A DNA stretch of 64,000 bases from Pontibacillus yanchengensis Y32 (GTDB lineage: Bacteria > Bacillota > Bacilli > Bacillales > BH030062): positions 62,001 to 126,000 of the forward strand of contig NZ_AVBF01000002.1 of assembly GCF_000770635.1 (NCBI RefSeq). The letters run 5' to 3'. This document shows positions 17,268 through 25,476 of this stretch, piece by piece. Under the pieces are notes generated by a model that was given only the letters and a program-made list of their open reading frames with translations, was not told the DNA's origin and did not search any database. Every line of letters begins with the position of its first letter. Position 1 is the first letter of the stretch. Position numbers and translations under genes: made by a program.

Positions 17268-17600
17268 TTAAAAATCTCCATGTTCCGTGCCCCACTTATG
17301 CATTTGCTGCAAGATCGGCATTATGGTCTTTCCGTGTTCTGTAATCGAATACTCCACTTTTGGAGGTATGGTATTGTATTGTTCACGATGAATGAAGCCA
17401 TCTTCTTCGAGCTCTTTTAATTGCTGACTCAACACCTTATGGGTCACCCCAGGAAGCATGCGCCTCATTTCGTTGTATCGCAACGTCCCTTCCGTGCCTA
17501 AATGCCATAAAATAACCGTCTTCCACTTACCGCCAATTTTCCTCAATGTATATTCAATCGAACAGTTTAACTTTCCTTCATCATTCACAGGAGCATCCAT
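17268..17600 (-). CDS. HxlR-family transcriptional regulator
   Basis: A 110-residue winged-helix protein. LNCSIEYTLRKIGGKWKTVILWHL carries the N-terminal Cys and GGKW typical of HxlR/YodB/HypR regulators, and LRYNEMRRMLPGVTHKVLSQQLKELEEDGFI is the recognition-helix signature. Members with this Cys sense reactive electrophiles or disulfide stress. Its stop sits three bases from repeat copy 10. It is divergent from the VOC-family gene with a palindrome between, so it probably controls that gene and itself. Confidence 0.9.
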   Translation of the reverse strand: MDAPVNDEGKLNCSIEYTLRKIGGKWKTVILWHLGTEGTLRYNEMRRMLPGVTHKVLSQQLKELEEDGFIHREQYNTIPPKVEYSITEHGKTIMPILQQMHKWGTEHGDF

Positions 17601-17616
17601 TGCTAACCACCCTTTC

Positions 17617-17633
17617 TTACCTATAGGTTAGTG
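17617..17633. promoter_or_regulatory. Candidate HxlR operator
   Basis: A 10-bp perfect palindrome (ACCTATAGGT, 17619-17628) within TTACCTATAGGTTAG, 17 bases upstream of the HxlR start in the divergent promoter region. Confidence 0.45.
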
Positions 17634-17728
17634 TCTTACAAAAAAGTGCATTCTTACATGACTATATATTGTTTCGTATAATAAAGCTGCAATTGAGGTT
17701 ACCTTATTTGTGAAGGAGGATATAAATT

Positions 17729-18223
17729 ATGCTAACATACCCAAGAGCTTTTTCTCATATTGGACTGTCTGTACCAAACTTGGAGGAGGCAGTTACATTT
17801 TATACAGAGGTGTTAGGCTGGTACGTCATTATGGAACCATCTGAGGTAAAAAATGATGACACGCCAATCGGGCAAATGTGTCGAGACGTGTTCGGTAACG
17901 ATTGGGAGAGATTCCGCATTGCACACCTTTCCACTGGAGATAGAATTGGTGTTGAACTGTTTGAGTTCCCTGAAAATGAACAACCTGAAAATAACTTCGA
18001 ATACTTGAAGACAGGCTTATTCCATTTCTGCATCCAAGACCCCGACATCGAAGGCCTCGTTGAAAAAATCAAACAACACGGCGGTAAGCAGCGCATGCCA
18101 ATCCGTGAGTATTACCCAGGTGAAAAGCCGTTCAAAATGGTGTACGTCGAAGATCCATTTGGTATTATCTTTGAAATTTACACACACAGCTATGAATTAA
18201 CCTATTCAGAAGGCGCTTATTAA
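17729..18223 (+). CDS. VOC-family (glyoxalase / dioxygenase fold) protein
   Basis: 164 residues forming two beta-alpha-beta-beta-beta units. His in FSHIGLSVPNLEEAVTFYTEVLGW and Glu in DPFGIIFEIYTHSYE are the expected metal ligands at the ends, with a His also in LFHFCIQDPD. Such proteins are lactoylglutathione lyase relatives or catechol-type dioxygenases; the HxlR neighbour favours a role against electrophiles. ATG 17729 follows AAGGAGG at good spacing. Confidence 0.88.
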   Translation: MLTYPRAFSHIGLSVPNLEEAVTFYTEVLGWYVIMEPSEVKNDDTPIGQMCRDVFGNDWERFRIAHLSTGDRIGVELFEFPENEQPENNFEYLKTGLFHFCIQDPDIEGLVEKIKQHGGKQRMPIREYYPGEKPFKMVYVEDPFGIIFEIYTHSYELTYSEGAY

Positions 18224-18229
18224 TTAAAA

Positions 18230-18258
18230 TGGGACGAAGGGACAGGTCCCTCGTCCCA
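18230..18258. repeat. Palindromic element, single arm (copy 11)
   Basis: One self-complementary arm seven bases after the VOC stop. It could fold as a terminator-like hairpin but lacks a T-run. Confidence 0.85.
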
Positions 18259-18698
18259 TTCTTCGTATTAAGAACTCCACCTCTTTTCAGGTAGAGGGCG
18301 AACATTATCCAGGATTTCAGGAATGGGAGTTAGTATCCATTTCAATTATGATTGGATAGGTGGTCGCTTCCTTCACTAAGAGGTTCATCCTCAAATGAAG
18401 CTTGAAAGATAAAACATACGGAGAAGAGATATATTTTAGGTTTGTCCAATTAGAAGGTGACACACGCAATTCCTTCATAAGGCGCGTAGTAGCTCAGAAA
18501 CAGAAGAAACGAAAACGGGCTTTACATAGAAAAGGGCAGAAAGGAAAGTAGATCCAATCTGCCCATTAAAGAAATGATATCCAAGTTCTTATGACCAATA
18601 TAACACATGAAAAATTATCTCCTTAAGATGTGTATCCTCTATATACCTTAAGATGGCAGGTCAAAATCCTATTCATAAACAAGCCCTCATCATCTTAT
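18259..18698. other. Intergenic stretch with one doubtful basic frame
   Basis: No convincing gene. A frame at 18402-18551 (+) would start at TTG and give 49 residues with a Lys/Arg-rich end (QKQKKRKRALHRKGQKGK), but it has no ribosome site. GGGCAG / CTGCCC arms at 18534-18563 could form a loose hairpin. Confidence 0.35.
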
Positions 18699-18830
18699 TT
18701 ACTTCTTCTTCTCAGCGGATTCTCCAGGTAGGACACCTTGAACTTCTACTTCATCTTGAAGGAAATTTGGCCTTTTGCCCTCTCTGCGAAACCTTTGATT
18801 ATGTTCGTTCTTTTTATTGTCAGTTGTCAT
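18699..18830 (-). CDS. 43-residue hydrophilic protein of unknown function
   Basis: ATG 18830 follows GGGAGG at eight bases. The product is entirely hydrophilic: an N-terminal Asn/Lys/Arg part (MTTDNKKNEHNQRFRREGKRP) and an acidic-to-basic tail (QDEVEVQGVLPGESAEKKK). This resembles the small polar proteins packed in spores or made under stress in bacilli, but I cannot name the family. Confidence 0.55.
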   Translation of the reverse strand: MTTDNKKNEHNQRFRREGKRPNFLQDEVEVQGVLPGESAEKKK

Positions 18831-18977
18831 TTCGAAAGACCTCCCTTCTCCGTAAGCAGAATATTAAGAATATTCTAATTTATATGCGTGAATTTTGCAA
18901 GTATGAACGCTTATTAAAATAACATCTTACTCAGGAAGCAGGCTCAAAAACTCAAATTGCTCTCCCATTTAGAAATG

Positions 18978-19027
18978 GTGCCTGACCCCCGCTCTGCTAA
19001 AGCATTAACGCGGCGGGGGTCAGGCAC
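18978..19027. repeat. Second repeat family: GTGCCTGACCCC inverted repeat
   Basis: GTGCCTGACCCCCGC and its exact complement flank 20 bases. This sequence type is widespread in Bacillaceae intergenic DNA. A single arm of the other family follows eight bases later. Confidence 0.85.
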
Positions 19028-19034
19028 ACAAAAA

Positions 19035-19065
19035 GTGGGATGAGGGACCTGTCCCCCCATCCCAC
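19035..19065. repeat. Palindromic element, single arm (copy 12, last in the window)
   Basis: Lies four bases from the stop of the PTS IICB gene. I find no further copy to the right of this point. Confidence 0.85.
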
Positions 19066-19069
19066 TCTA

Positions 19070-20530
19070 TTATTTACTCACATTTTCTAGTCTCTCCAAC
19101 AGTCCATGAAGGTTCGGGTCATCTAGGAAGTTCTCGATCGTAATAATTTCCTTATCACTATGAGCTATTTTCGCTCTATCCAATAGATCCTTGTGAACCA
19201 CTACGATGTTTGCATCTTCCGGAACATCTTCTATTCGATAGTGTTTGACTTCGATGCCCTCTATTCCTTTCTTGTGCAGCTTTTTCCTGAATGCTGTTGC
19301 ACCCATTGCACTACTTCCTGCACCTGCATCACACGCGAAGGAAATCTTTTCGATCTGAGTAGTATGTTGTTCGCTAGCTGCAGATACTTCCTTCCCTTCT
19401 TGCTTCATTGCTTTAGATTTTTCAATAGATTCGTTTAGATTCTCTTCTTCCGTCTCCTCTGTGTTTTTATCCATCTTCAAAATAAGAGAGGTGATGAGGA
19501 AAGTTACTCCAGCGGCAGCTAGGACACCTGCGATGATTCCAATAAAGCTACCCTTAGGCGTCAATCCTAGATAGGCGAAGATAGAGCCTGGGCTTGGTCC
19601 TGCAACAAGGCCTGCGTCAAATAGTTCGAACACCGCAATCCCTGTCATACCTCCGCCAATCATCCCAACAATTGTAAGGGGTTTCATTAATACGTATGGA
19701 AAATAAAGTTCGTGAATACCACCTAAGAAGTGGATGATCATTGCACCTGGAGCCGTTCGTTTAGAAGTCTTCCCACCAAAGAACGTAAATGCTAGCAATA
19801 ACCCTAATCCTGGGCCTGGGTTAGAAGCGACCGTAAAGTAAATGGATTTTCCTTGTTCAGCAGCTGCTTGCATGCCTAAAGGATAATAGATACCTTGGTC
19901 GATTACGTTGTTTAAAAACAGCACCTTGGCTGGCTCATTGATAAGAGAAAGTAAAGGTAATAGTCCCGTTGCTACTAGTGCTTCAATGGCTACCGTTATA
20001 CCATTATTTGCGGCTTCAATAACCGGACCAATAAATTCGAAAGATACAAGCATTAATAAAAAACCTAAGATTCCGAGGGAGAAGTTATTCACAATCATTT
20101 CGAACCCAGCAGGGATTCTATTTTCAAGGAGACCGTCAAACTTCTTAATAATCAAGCCACCTAGCGGGCCAATTACCATTGCTCCTAAGAACATTGGAAT
20201 ATCTGCGCCTACGATCAATCCAATTGCACCAATTGCCCCCATTACAGCCCCGCGTTGGCCTCCTACCATGCGACCGCCCGTAATAGCCAGAAGTAGCGGT
20301 AGCAAGAAGTTGATTGCTGGGCCAACGATTTTTGCGAACTCCTCATTCGGCATCCAGCCTGACGGGATAAACAAAGCTGTTAACAGTCCCCAAGCTATAA
20401 AGGCGCCAATATTCGGCAACACCATATTCGTCAAAAAGCCACCAAAAGCTTGAACTTTTGCACGGATGGATGGGGAATTATTCCCTCCACCCATGCTCAC
20501 TGTATCTGCTGACGTAGACATATTTTTCAC
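19070..20530 (-). CDS. mtlA: PTS mannitol-type transporter, IICB components
   Basis: 486 residues. Residues 25-345 are the membrane IIC domain (VLPNIGAFIAWGLLTALFIPSGW, GGRMVGGQRGAVMGAIGAIGLIVGADIPMFLGAM, and GGIHELYFPYVLMKP with the sugar-binding GIHE). A charged linker leads to the IIB domain, whose phosphorylated Cys is in SFACDAGAGSSAMGA. It imports and phosphorylates a hexitol. The IIA domain is a separate upstream gene. It is the last gene of a five-gene minus-strand operon; the odd companions suggest the hexitol may not be mannitol. Confidence 0.9.
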   Translation of the reverse strand: MKNMSTSADTVSMGGGNNSPSIRAKVQAFGGFLTNMVLPNIGAFIAWGLLTALFIPSGWMPNEEFAKIVGPAINFLLPLLLAITGGRMVGGQRGAVMGAIGAIGLIVGADIPMFLGAMVIGPLGGLIIKKFDGLLENRIPAGFEMIVNNFSLGILGFLLMLVSFEFIGPVIEAANNGITVAIEALVATGLLPLLSLINEPAKVLFLNNVIDQGIYYPLGMQAAAEQGKSIYFTVASNPGPGLGLLLAFTFFGGKTSKRTAPGAMIIHFLGGIHELYFPYVLMKPLTIVGMIGGGMTGIAVFELFDAGLVAGPSPGSIFAYLGLTPKGSFIGIIAGVLAAAGVTFLITSLILKMDKNTEETEEENLNESIEKSKAMKQEGKEVSAASEQHTTQIEKISFACDAGAGSSAMGATAFRKKLHKKGIEGIEVKHYRIEDVPEDANIVVVHKDLLDRAKIAHSDKEIITIENFLDDPNLHGLLERLENVSK

Positions 20531-20590
20531 ACCTTTCTTATTATTCAGTAAATTATAATCAAAAAATAAAATGTCCTTATCCCAAAAAAT

Positions 20591-21028
20591 CTACTCAACC
20601 GAGTTTATTAAATCTATTATTTCCTTCTCACTTTTAGCTTGTTTTAACTCATCCCTAGCCTCATCTTCCATTAAGACACCAGACAAATCAGATATTAAAT
20701 CCAAATGACCAGTGCTGTCTTCAGCAGCTAGCGCAAACAGAACCTTCACCTCTTTGTCATCCGGGAACATTACAGGCTCTTGCAATTGTAAAAAAGAGAT
20801 TCCTGTTTTCTCTACGCTGTTCTCATTTTTCGCATGTGGCATCGCAAACTCCGGAACCACTACGATATAAGGTCCATTCGTATTTACATTTTGAATCATA
20901 TCATCAACATACTTAGAAGTAATAGAACCATTTTCTAGCAATGGAGCAGCTGATTCTCGAATCGCCTCTTCCCAAGAATTAACGGACTCTAGAAAACGTA
21001 CATTTCCTTTTAAATGTTCACCTAACAT
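20591..21028 (-). CDS. PTS EIIA (fructose/mannitol/ascorbate superfamily)
   Basis: A 145-residue phosphocarrier. The active His is in VPEFAMPHAKNENSV. The AMPHA form is nearer to ascorbate/galactitol-type IIA than to MtlF, which usually has IPHG. It would pass phosphate from HPr to the IIB Cys of the next gene. It begins eight bases after the dehydrogenase stop behind AAAGGTGAT, so the two are coupled. Confidence 0.85.
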   Translation of the reverse strand: MLGEHLKGNVRFLESVNSWEEAIRESAAPLLENGSITSKYVDDMIQNVNTNGPYIVVVPEFAMPHAKNENSVEKTGISFLQLQEPVMFPDDKEVKVLFALAAEDSTGHLDLISDLSGVLMEDEARDELKQAKSEKEIIDLINSVE

Positions 21029-21035
21029 CGTACCA

Positions 21036-22211
21036 TCACCTTTCGCTCAAGCTTCCTAATGCGTTTCCTTCTTTTAATCGCTCATAGTTATTTTTTATCT
21101 TCGTCTTAAGTGTCGTATCCTCTATTTGTGTGAAGTGAGAAATAGCTTCCTCTATTCCATACTCCTTAATGAAGGATTGAATCTGGACAGACTCTTCATC
21201 ATCAGGGTTATCGAATAGAAAACCTGCCGCTATTGCTGTTGTTACGTTTTCGATAGGCAAGCCTAACTCATAAATGCTTCTAAGTGGCTTGACCAACCGC
21301 TCATTATAACTAAGCTTCCTGATTGGCGCTCTACCCACTCGAAAAATATCATCACTTATTTGTTCATTTTTAAACCGTTTAATCGTTTCCTCGATAAATT
21401 CAGTCATTTCCTCATTCGGAACATGGTACGTCTGGACAAAATAACGACTAACCTCGTTAAGCGTTTCCCTCAGGAACTCTTCCATTCGGGAGTCCTTTAG
21501 CGCACTCTGGATCGTTTGATACCCTTCTAAAAATGCCAGAAAAGCTGTAGTAGCATGCCCTAAGTTAACTAGGAATAATTTCCGTTCTATATATGGTGTT
21601 AGACTCTCCACATACGTAACATTGTTTAAAGAAGAAATCTCTGGATTAACCAGTTCAGATTCATTAACCACCCATTCATAGTACGGCTCTACAACTGCAA
21701 CATCTCTTCCATTCCGTTCTTCTGACAGGGAAAGGCGGTCAATGGCTGAATTCGGAAATCCAACATAGGATTGAATCGTCTCCATTTCCCGCTCCGAAAC
21801 GTTCTTCTCAATCTCTCCCCTTAGTGTAGAAGTAGCATTGATAGCGTTTTCGTTTGCGATAATATCGATTTTCTTCTCCTTCAAACGAATTCTCTCTAAT
21901 AGACCCTTCGCAATGATAGGCGCAACCTTCGGTAAATTATTCACTCCTACCGATGTGGTAATTATGTCAGATTCGATGATTTTATTGATTACATCTGATT
22001 GGGAGCTGACATGCAACGCCCGGGCTGGAGAAATGGTCTCGACGGTGCTTTCTTGATCTAGTGTTTTTACTTGATAATTATTGTAGTGGTTCATATCATC
22101 GACTACTTGTTGGTTCGCATCAACAAAACATATCTCAAAGCCATTCTGATGCAGCACATATCCTATTAAGCCTCGTCCAATATTTCCTCCGCCAAAATGG
22201 AGCGCTTTCAT
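21036..22211 (-). CDS. mtlD: Mannitol-1-phosphate 5-dehydrogenase-like polyol-phosphate dehydrogenase
   Basis: A 391-residue member of the long-chain mannitol dehydrogenase family. The NAD loop is LHFGGGNIGRGLIG at the N-terminus, and KLFLVNLGHATTAFL contains the catalytic Lys, Asn and His. It would oxidise a hexitol phosphate to a ketohexose phosphate in the cytosol. The divergence from canonical MtlD together with the epimerase and isomerase neighbours suggests a different stereoisomer from mannitol 1-phosphate. Confidence 0.87.
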   Translation of the reverse strand: MKALHFGGGNIGRGLIGYVLHQNGFEICFVDANQQVVDDMNHYNNYQVKTLDQESTVETISPARALHVSSQSDVINKIIESDIITTSVGVNNLPKVAPIIAKGLLERIRLKEKKIDIIANENAINATSTLRGEIEKNVSEREMETIQSYVGFPNSAIDRLSLSEERNGRDVAVVEPYYEWVVNESELVNPEISSLNNVTYVESLTPYIERKLFLVNLGHATTAFLAFLEGYQTIQSALKDSRMEEFLRETLNEVSRYFVQTYHVPNEEMTEFIEETIKRFKNEQISDDIFRVGRAPIRKLSYNERLVKPLRSIYELGLPIENVTTAIAAGFLFDNPDDEESVQIQSFIKEYGIEEAISHFTQIEDTTLKTKIKNNYERLKEGNALGSLSER

Positions 22212-22261
22212 TTGATTCCCTCCTTTTATCCCAAATCGTCGTCTCTATATATGATCTCTTT

Positions 22262-22822
22262 TTATTCTAAATTCGCATGATATTCCCAAAGAGACTCTAT
22301 TTCTATGTCTCTCTCTTTAACCATCATGAGTGCGAGCGTATCTCCCAATAATAATAGAGTTTGTTCGAATAAACTCTTCATCGGCTGTACAGAGTGCACT
22401 TCTTCCGGCGTATCTATTTTTGAACTAGCAGGAATTCGAACGGACACATCCGCATATTCAGACATGGAACTATTCGGATTGGAACCTATATGGGCAACAG
22501 ACGCACCATATTGCTTTGCCTTCTGTGCAATAATTAATGGAAAAGCTGTCTCCCCACTACCAGATCCTACGATTAGCAAGTCATTTTCCGTAATAGCTGG
22601 TTCCGTTGTTTGACCAACAACATAAGTGTTTACTCCAAGGTGAGCCAACCTTTTGGCAATTGATTTCAAGGATAAAAGAACTCTTCCTACTCCGACGAAA
22701 AATACTTTGTCCGCTTTTTCGATCTCCTCTAACAACTGCTCTACTTCGTTGTCGTTAATATTGGATAACGTTGCTGTCAGTTCATCCGTGATCACATTCG
22801 TAGCATTTTGATAATTAGCCAT
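22262..22822 (-). CDS. 6-phospho-3-hexuloisomerase-like SIS protein
   Basis: A 186-residue single SIS domain. VFFVGVGRVLLSLKSIAKRLAHLG and LLIVGSGSGETAFPLIIAQKAK carry the Ser-rich phosphosugar loops, and the C-terminal TPEEVHSVQPMKSLFEQTLLLLGD is the HxlB/PHI pattern with its catalytic Glu-His. HxlB interconverts arabino-3-hexulose 6-phosphate and fructose 6-phosphate in formaldehyde fixation. Here no HxlA synthase is present, so it probably acts on a 3-ketose phosphate from the polyol route. Its start overlaps the epimerase stop by eight bases. Confidence 0.83.
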   Translation of the reverse strand: MANYQNATNVITDELTATLSNINDNEVEQLLEEIEKADKVFFVGVGRVLLSLKSIAKRLAHLGVNTYVVGQTTEPAITENDLLIVGSGSGETAFPLIIAQKAKQYGASVAHIGSNPNSSMSEYADVSVRIPASSKIDTPEEVHSVQPMKSLFEQTLLLLGDTLALMMVKERDIEIESLWEYHANLE

Positions 22823-23525
22823 TTACTCTTACCTCCTCATTTAATCCTTCTTCGATGAGATTTTCGACTGTCTTTTTGTTTTCTGCTAAGCTTTGACCTT
22901 TTGCATATAAGCTCGTACTACCAGCAACTAATATATCTGCACCGGCATTTACTAGTTTAGGAATCGTTTCTAGAGAAACGCGACCATCCACTTCTATGCT
23001 TGTATCTAAACCTTTAGATTGGATTAAATTGTATAAATCCTCTACCTTCTTCGTTGCATATGGTACTTGTGCTTCCCCTTTATCAGAGGCAAAACCAGGA
23101 TTAATTAACATGAGCAAAACAGTATCGCATTGCGGTAACACATAATCTAAAGCAGATAAAGGCGTTGCCGGATTAAGCGCAACTCCAACTTTTGTATCGT
23201 GCTTTCTAATCATATTGATATAGCGATCCACATGCTTCGTCGTCTCAAGATGGAAGGTTATTTGTTCCACCCCAATTTTTAGCATCTCTTGTATAAAAAA
23301 CTCATTATCGTTAGACATAATATGAACATCAAAGTTCATGTCAGTAATTTTTCGTAACTGTTCAACTGTAGAAAGCCCGAGTGGCATGCTTGGACTAAAC
23401 GAAGCATCAATTACATCAATGTGTAATGTATCAAGCCCTGCGCTTTCGATTTCTTTAATGCTCTTCTCTAAATTACATAAATCAGCACACATAATTGAGG
23501 GAGCAATCGTTACATGATTTTGCAT
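22815..23525 (-). CDS. Ribulose-phosphate / allulose-6-phosphate 3-epimerase family enzyme
   Basis: A 236-residue TIM barrel, first gene of the operon. IAPSIMCADLCNL and HIDVIDASFSP place the metal-binding His and Asp; LMLINPGFASDKG and IEVDGRVSLETIPKLVNAGAD complete the Rpe signature. The loop DASFSPSMPLG differs from housekeeping Rpe (DGHFVPN), which points to another substrate such as allulose 6-phosphate. ATG 23525 follows AAAAGGAGG at ideal spacing; the upstream frame to 23567 is not used. Confidence 0.85.
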   Translation of the reverse strand: MQNHVTIAPSIMCADLCNLEKSIKEIESAGLDTLHIDVIDASFSPSMPLGLSTVEQLRKITDMNFDVHIMSNDNEFFIQEMLKIGVEQITFHLETTKHVDRYINMIRKHDTKVGVALNPATPLSALDYVLPQCDTVLLMLINPGFASDKGEAQVPYATKKVEDLYNLIQSKGLDTSIEVDGRVSLETIPKLVNAGADILVAGSTSLYAKGQSLAENKKTVENLIEEGLNEEVRVNG

Positions 23526-23567
23526 GTTTCTGCCTCCTTTTGCATTTATCTTTGCGTGTATTTCCAT

Positions 23568-23627
23568 ATTAATGCGTTTTCACGATATTGTAAAGCATGT
23601 TTTTGCATTTTTGTGCCGATTAATGCG
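23568..23627. promoter_or_regulatory. Divergent control region with direct repeats (DeoR operator candidate)
   Basis: ATTAATGCG occurs at 23568 and 23619, and TTTTGCATTT occurs twice (about 23539 and 23600), all between the divergent operon and regulator. Direct repeats of this kind are usual DeoR-family operators. GTGAAAACGCATTAA on the minus strand is a 13-of-15 cre match. Confidence 0.45.
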
Positions 23628-23694
23628 CGCAATAATTTTCTGTAATAGTAATGTATGGTACAATTTAAGAAATGAATAGAGGAGTAATAGGTCT

Positions 23695-24444
23695 ATGCTT
23701 AAACAGGAAAGACAACAAAAAATTGTCGATATAATAAATGAAGAGCACAAAGTCATCGCAAGCGACTTAAGCAAACGATTATCTGTGTCAGAGGATACGA
23801 TACGCAGAGACTTGAAAGAGTTGGATAACCTGGGATTCATTAAAAGAGTCCATAGTGGGGCATTACGAAAAGGACCACCAGTCGAAGATTTTTCCACGAG
23901 ACAGGAAATGTATAACGAAACAAAAACAAGCCTGGCCACGAAAGCCTTAGACTTCATTAAAGACGATATGGTAATTCTAATAGATGGCGGAACAACGAAC
24001 TTGCAATTGGTACAAGAGCTTCCGTTAACGTTGAGAGGCACAATCATAACGAACAGCCCCCCTATCGCCATGGCGCTTTCCAATCACAACGAAGTGGAAG
24101 TGATCATGGTCGGCGGCACGTTATTCAAGCAATCAATGGTTAATTTAGGGATAGATACGACTGAAACATTAAATACCATGAGAGCCGATTTATATATTAT
24201 GGGAATATATAAAATCGATCCTCAAATCGGCATAAGCGTCCCAAGCTCATCAGAAGCATCCGTAAAACGAAAAATGGCCTCCATCTCCACAGAAATAATA
24301 GGAATGGTTACAGCTGATAAACTGGACACGGTTTCTAATCATATCGTTTGTCCAGCAGATAACTTGACCTATCTGATTACCGAAGAGATTAACCCAACGA
24401 TTAAGGGGTTGTATGAAAACCAGAAGATTAGTGTTATTGATTAG
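23695..24444 (+). CDS. DeoR/GlpR-family sugar-phosphate-responsive regulator
   Basis: 249 residues. The N-terminal HTH reads RQQKIVDIINEEHKVIASDLSKRLSVSEDTIRRDLKEL, the classic DeoR signature. The C-terminal effector domain (LIDGGTTNLQLVQELP, ITNSPPIAMAL, VMVGGTLFKQSM) binds phosphorylated sugars. It is divergent from the PTS polyol operon and almost certainly represses it. Canonical Bacillus mtl operons use the PRD activator MtlR, so DeoR control is a further sign of a distinct pathway. Confidence 0.92.
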   Translation: MLKQERQQKIVDIINEEHKVIASDLSKRLSVSEDTIRRDLKELDNLGFIKRVHSGALRKGPPVEDFSTRQEMYNETKTSLATKALDFIKDDMVILIDGGTTNLQLVQELPLTLRGTIITNSPPIAMALSNHNEVEVIMVGGTLFKQSMVNLGIDTTETLNTMRADLYIMGIYKIDPQIGISVPSSSEASVKRKMASISTEIIGMVTADKLDTVSNHIVCPADNLTYLITEEINPTIKGLYENQKISVID

Positions 24445-24511
24445 AATAGCGCTAGGACTGATGATTGGGAGAGGAAAAGTAAAGAGGATAAAGGAAGATC
24501 TAGAGGAAAAA

Positions 24512-24549
24512 AAGAAGCAGGAATCCCTGAATTGGGATCCCTGCTTCTT
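24512..24549. terminator. Bidirectional terminator (GAAGCAGG type)
   Basis: AAGAAGCAGGAATCCC pairs with GGGATCCCTGCTTCTT. The same stem recurs after several operons here (32146-32183, 51591-51634, 55590-55622). Confidence 0.88.
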
Positions 24550-24558
24550 CTAGTTTTG

Positions 24559-24620
24559 TCATACACTAAACATGTCTTTTAAAGTGATTGCAGAAAAACG
24601 ATATAGTAGTAGTGCTTACC
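24559..24620. repeat. 62-bp dispersed repeat, copy A
   Basis: Aligns without gaps to 55420-55481 at about 77 percent identity, sharing AAAGTGATTGCAGA and GTAGTAGTG. A shorter third copy is at 49456-49515. Confidence 0.65.
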
Positions 24621-24659
24621 TTTTTAAAACAATCTCTGAAAATCATCTACCTACTATTA

Positions 24660-25370
24660 CTATATCCGCTGTTCCAACTTAGCAACAATCTCTTCCATAA
24701 AGATAAAGAATACTGTCCGCGTCTTTTCAAACGCCTGTAAGCTATCACTCTGATTGTATTTCGATAAGTGAAACACGTAGTCTGCCTTAGAATCTCGAGT
24801 ATTGATATGTTCTTCTAAGACCAACATGATTCCAGAGCCCTTCATCTTAGCTGAAGTGAACAGGTTTTCAAATGAAGAAAATCTTCCTGTTACCGAGAAA
24901 ACAATGAGCAATGTGTCTTCATCCGCTAAGCGTTTTACATAATTTTCATCATGAGATGAGAAAATGTTTTTATCTGTTACTGCACCAAGTTTATACGCAA
25001 AATATTCCATACTAATATGGGAGGGACCTAAACCAAATAGAATAACTTTATTGTATTTATTAAATACAGAAATAAAATCATCTACCATTTTCGGGTCAAA
25101 ATCCTCTAAAAATTGCATTAATCGTTCAATCTCACTGGATCTTTTTTTGACTTCTAAATCAGTTGCTTGTCCACTGAAATATAGTTTGTATTGCTTGAAA
25201 TTTTCAAATCCTAACTTACGAACGAGCTTTGAAATTTTTGATGATGACACCTGACACAATGTTGCAGCCTCAAGAATTTTCAAATCACTGTTGTTAGTAA
25301 TTTCTTCTGACAATATACCATGTATTTTATTTTCTAATTGGGTTAAATTTTCTGTACTTAAACTTAACAT
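24660..25370 (-). CDS. MurR/RpiR-family transcriptional regulator
   Basis: 236 residues. The N-terminal HTH_6 domain reads KILEAATLCQVSSSKISKLVRKLGFENFKQYKLYF. The C-terminal SIS domain (KVILFGLGPSHISMEYFAYKLG, LLIVFSVTGRFSSFENL) senses a phosphosugar. It is the last gene after SDR, oxidase, kinase and transporter on the same strand, so it is most likely their regulator. A 106-base gap and a TATAAT at its upstream side suggest it can also be transcribed alone. Confidence 0.9.
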   Translation of the reverse strand: MLSLSTENLTQLENKIHGILSEEITNNSDLKILEAATLCQVSSSKISKLVRKLGFENFKQYKLYFSGQATDLEVKKRSSEIERLMQFLEDFDPKMVDDFISVFNKYNKVILFGLGPSHISMEYFAYKLGAVTDKNIFSSHDENYVKRLADEDTLLIVFSVTGRFSSFENLFTSAKMKGSGIMLVLEEHINTRDSKADYVFHLSKYNQSDSLQAFEKTRTVFFIFMEEIVAKLEQRI

Positions 25371-25476
25371 TTATCTACCCTAACCTTTGTGTCATGTAAG
25401 GTAATACTGAATTTTTTCTACAACTTTTATACTAGCATATTATACCCTAAAAATCGAAATGTAACGACCAGGATAC

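Noticed and set aside
232-19065. Palindromic arms taken as ordinary terminators
   Set aside because: They lack T-runs in most cases, occur in both divergent and coding contexts, and true terminators are found beside them.
19908-20453. 181-codon plus-strand frame opposite the PTS IICB gene
   Set aside because: Mirror of membrane-helix codons; proline/isoleucine-rich shadow of the real gene with no start site.
22262-23525. HxlB/Rpe pair as a formaldehyde-fixing ribulose monophosphate pathway
   Set aside because: No hexulose-phosphate synthase: the barrel protein has epimerase rather than HxlA motifs, and the genes lie in a PTS operon.
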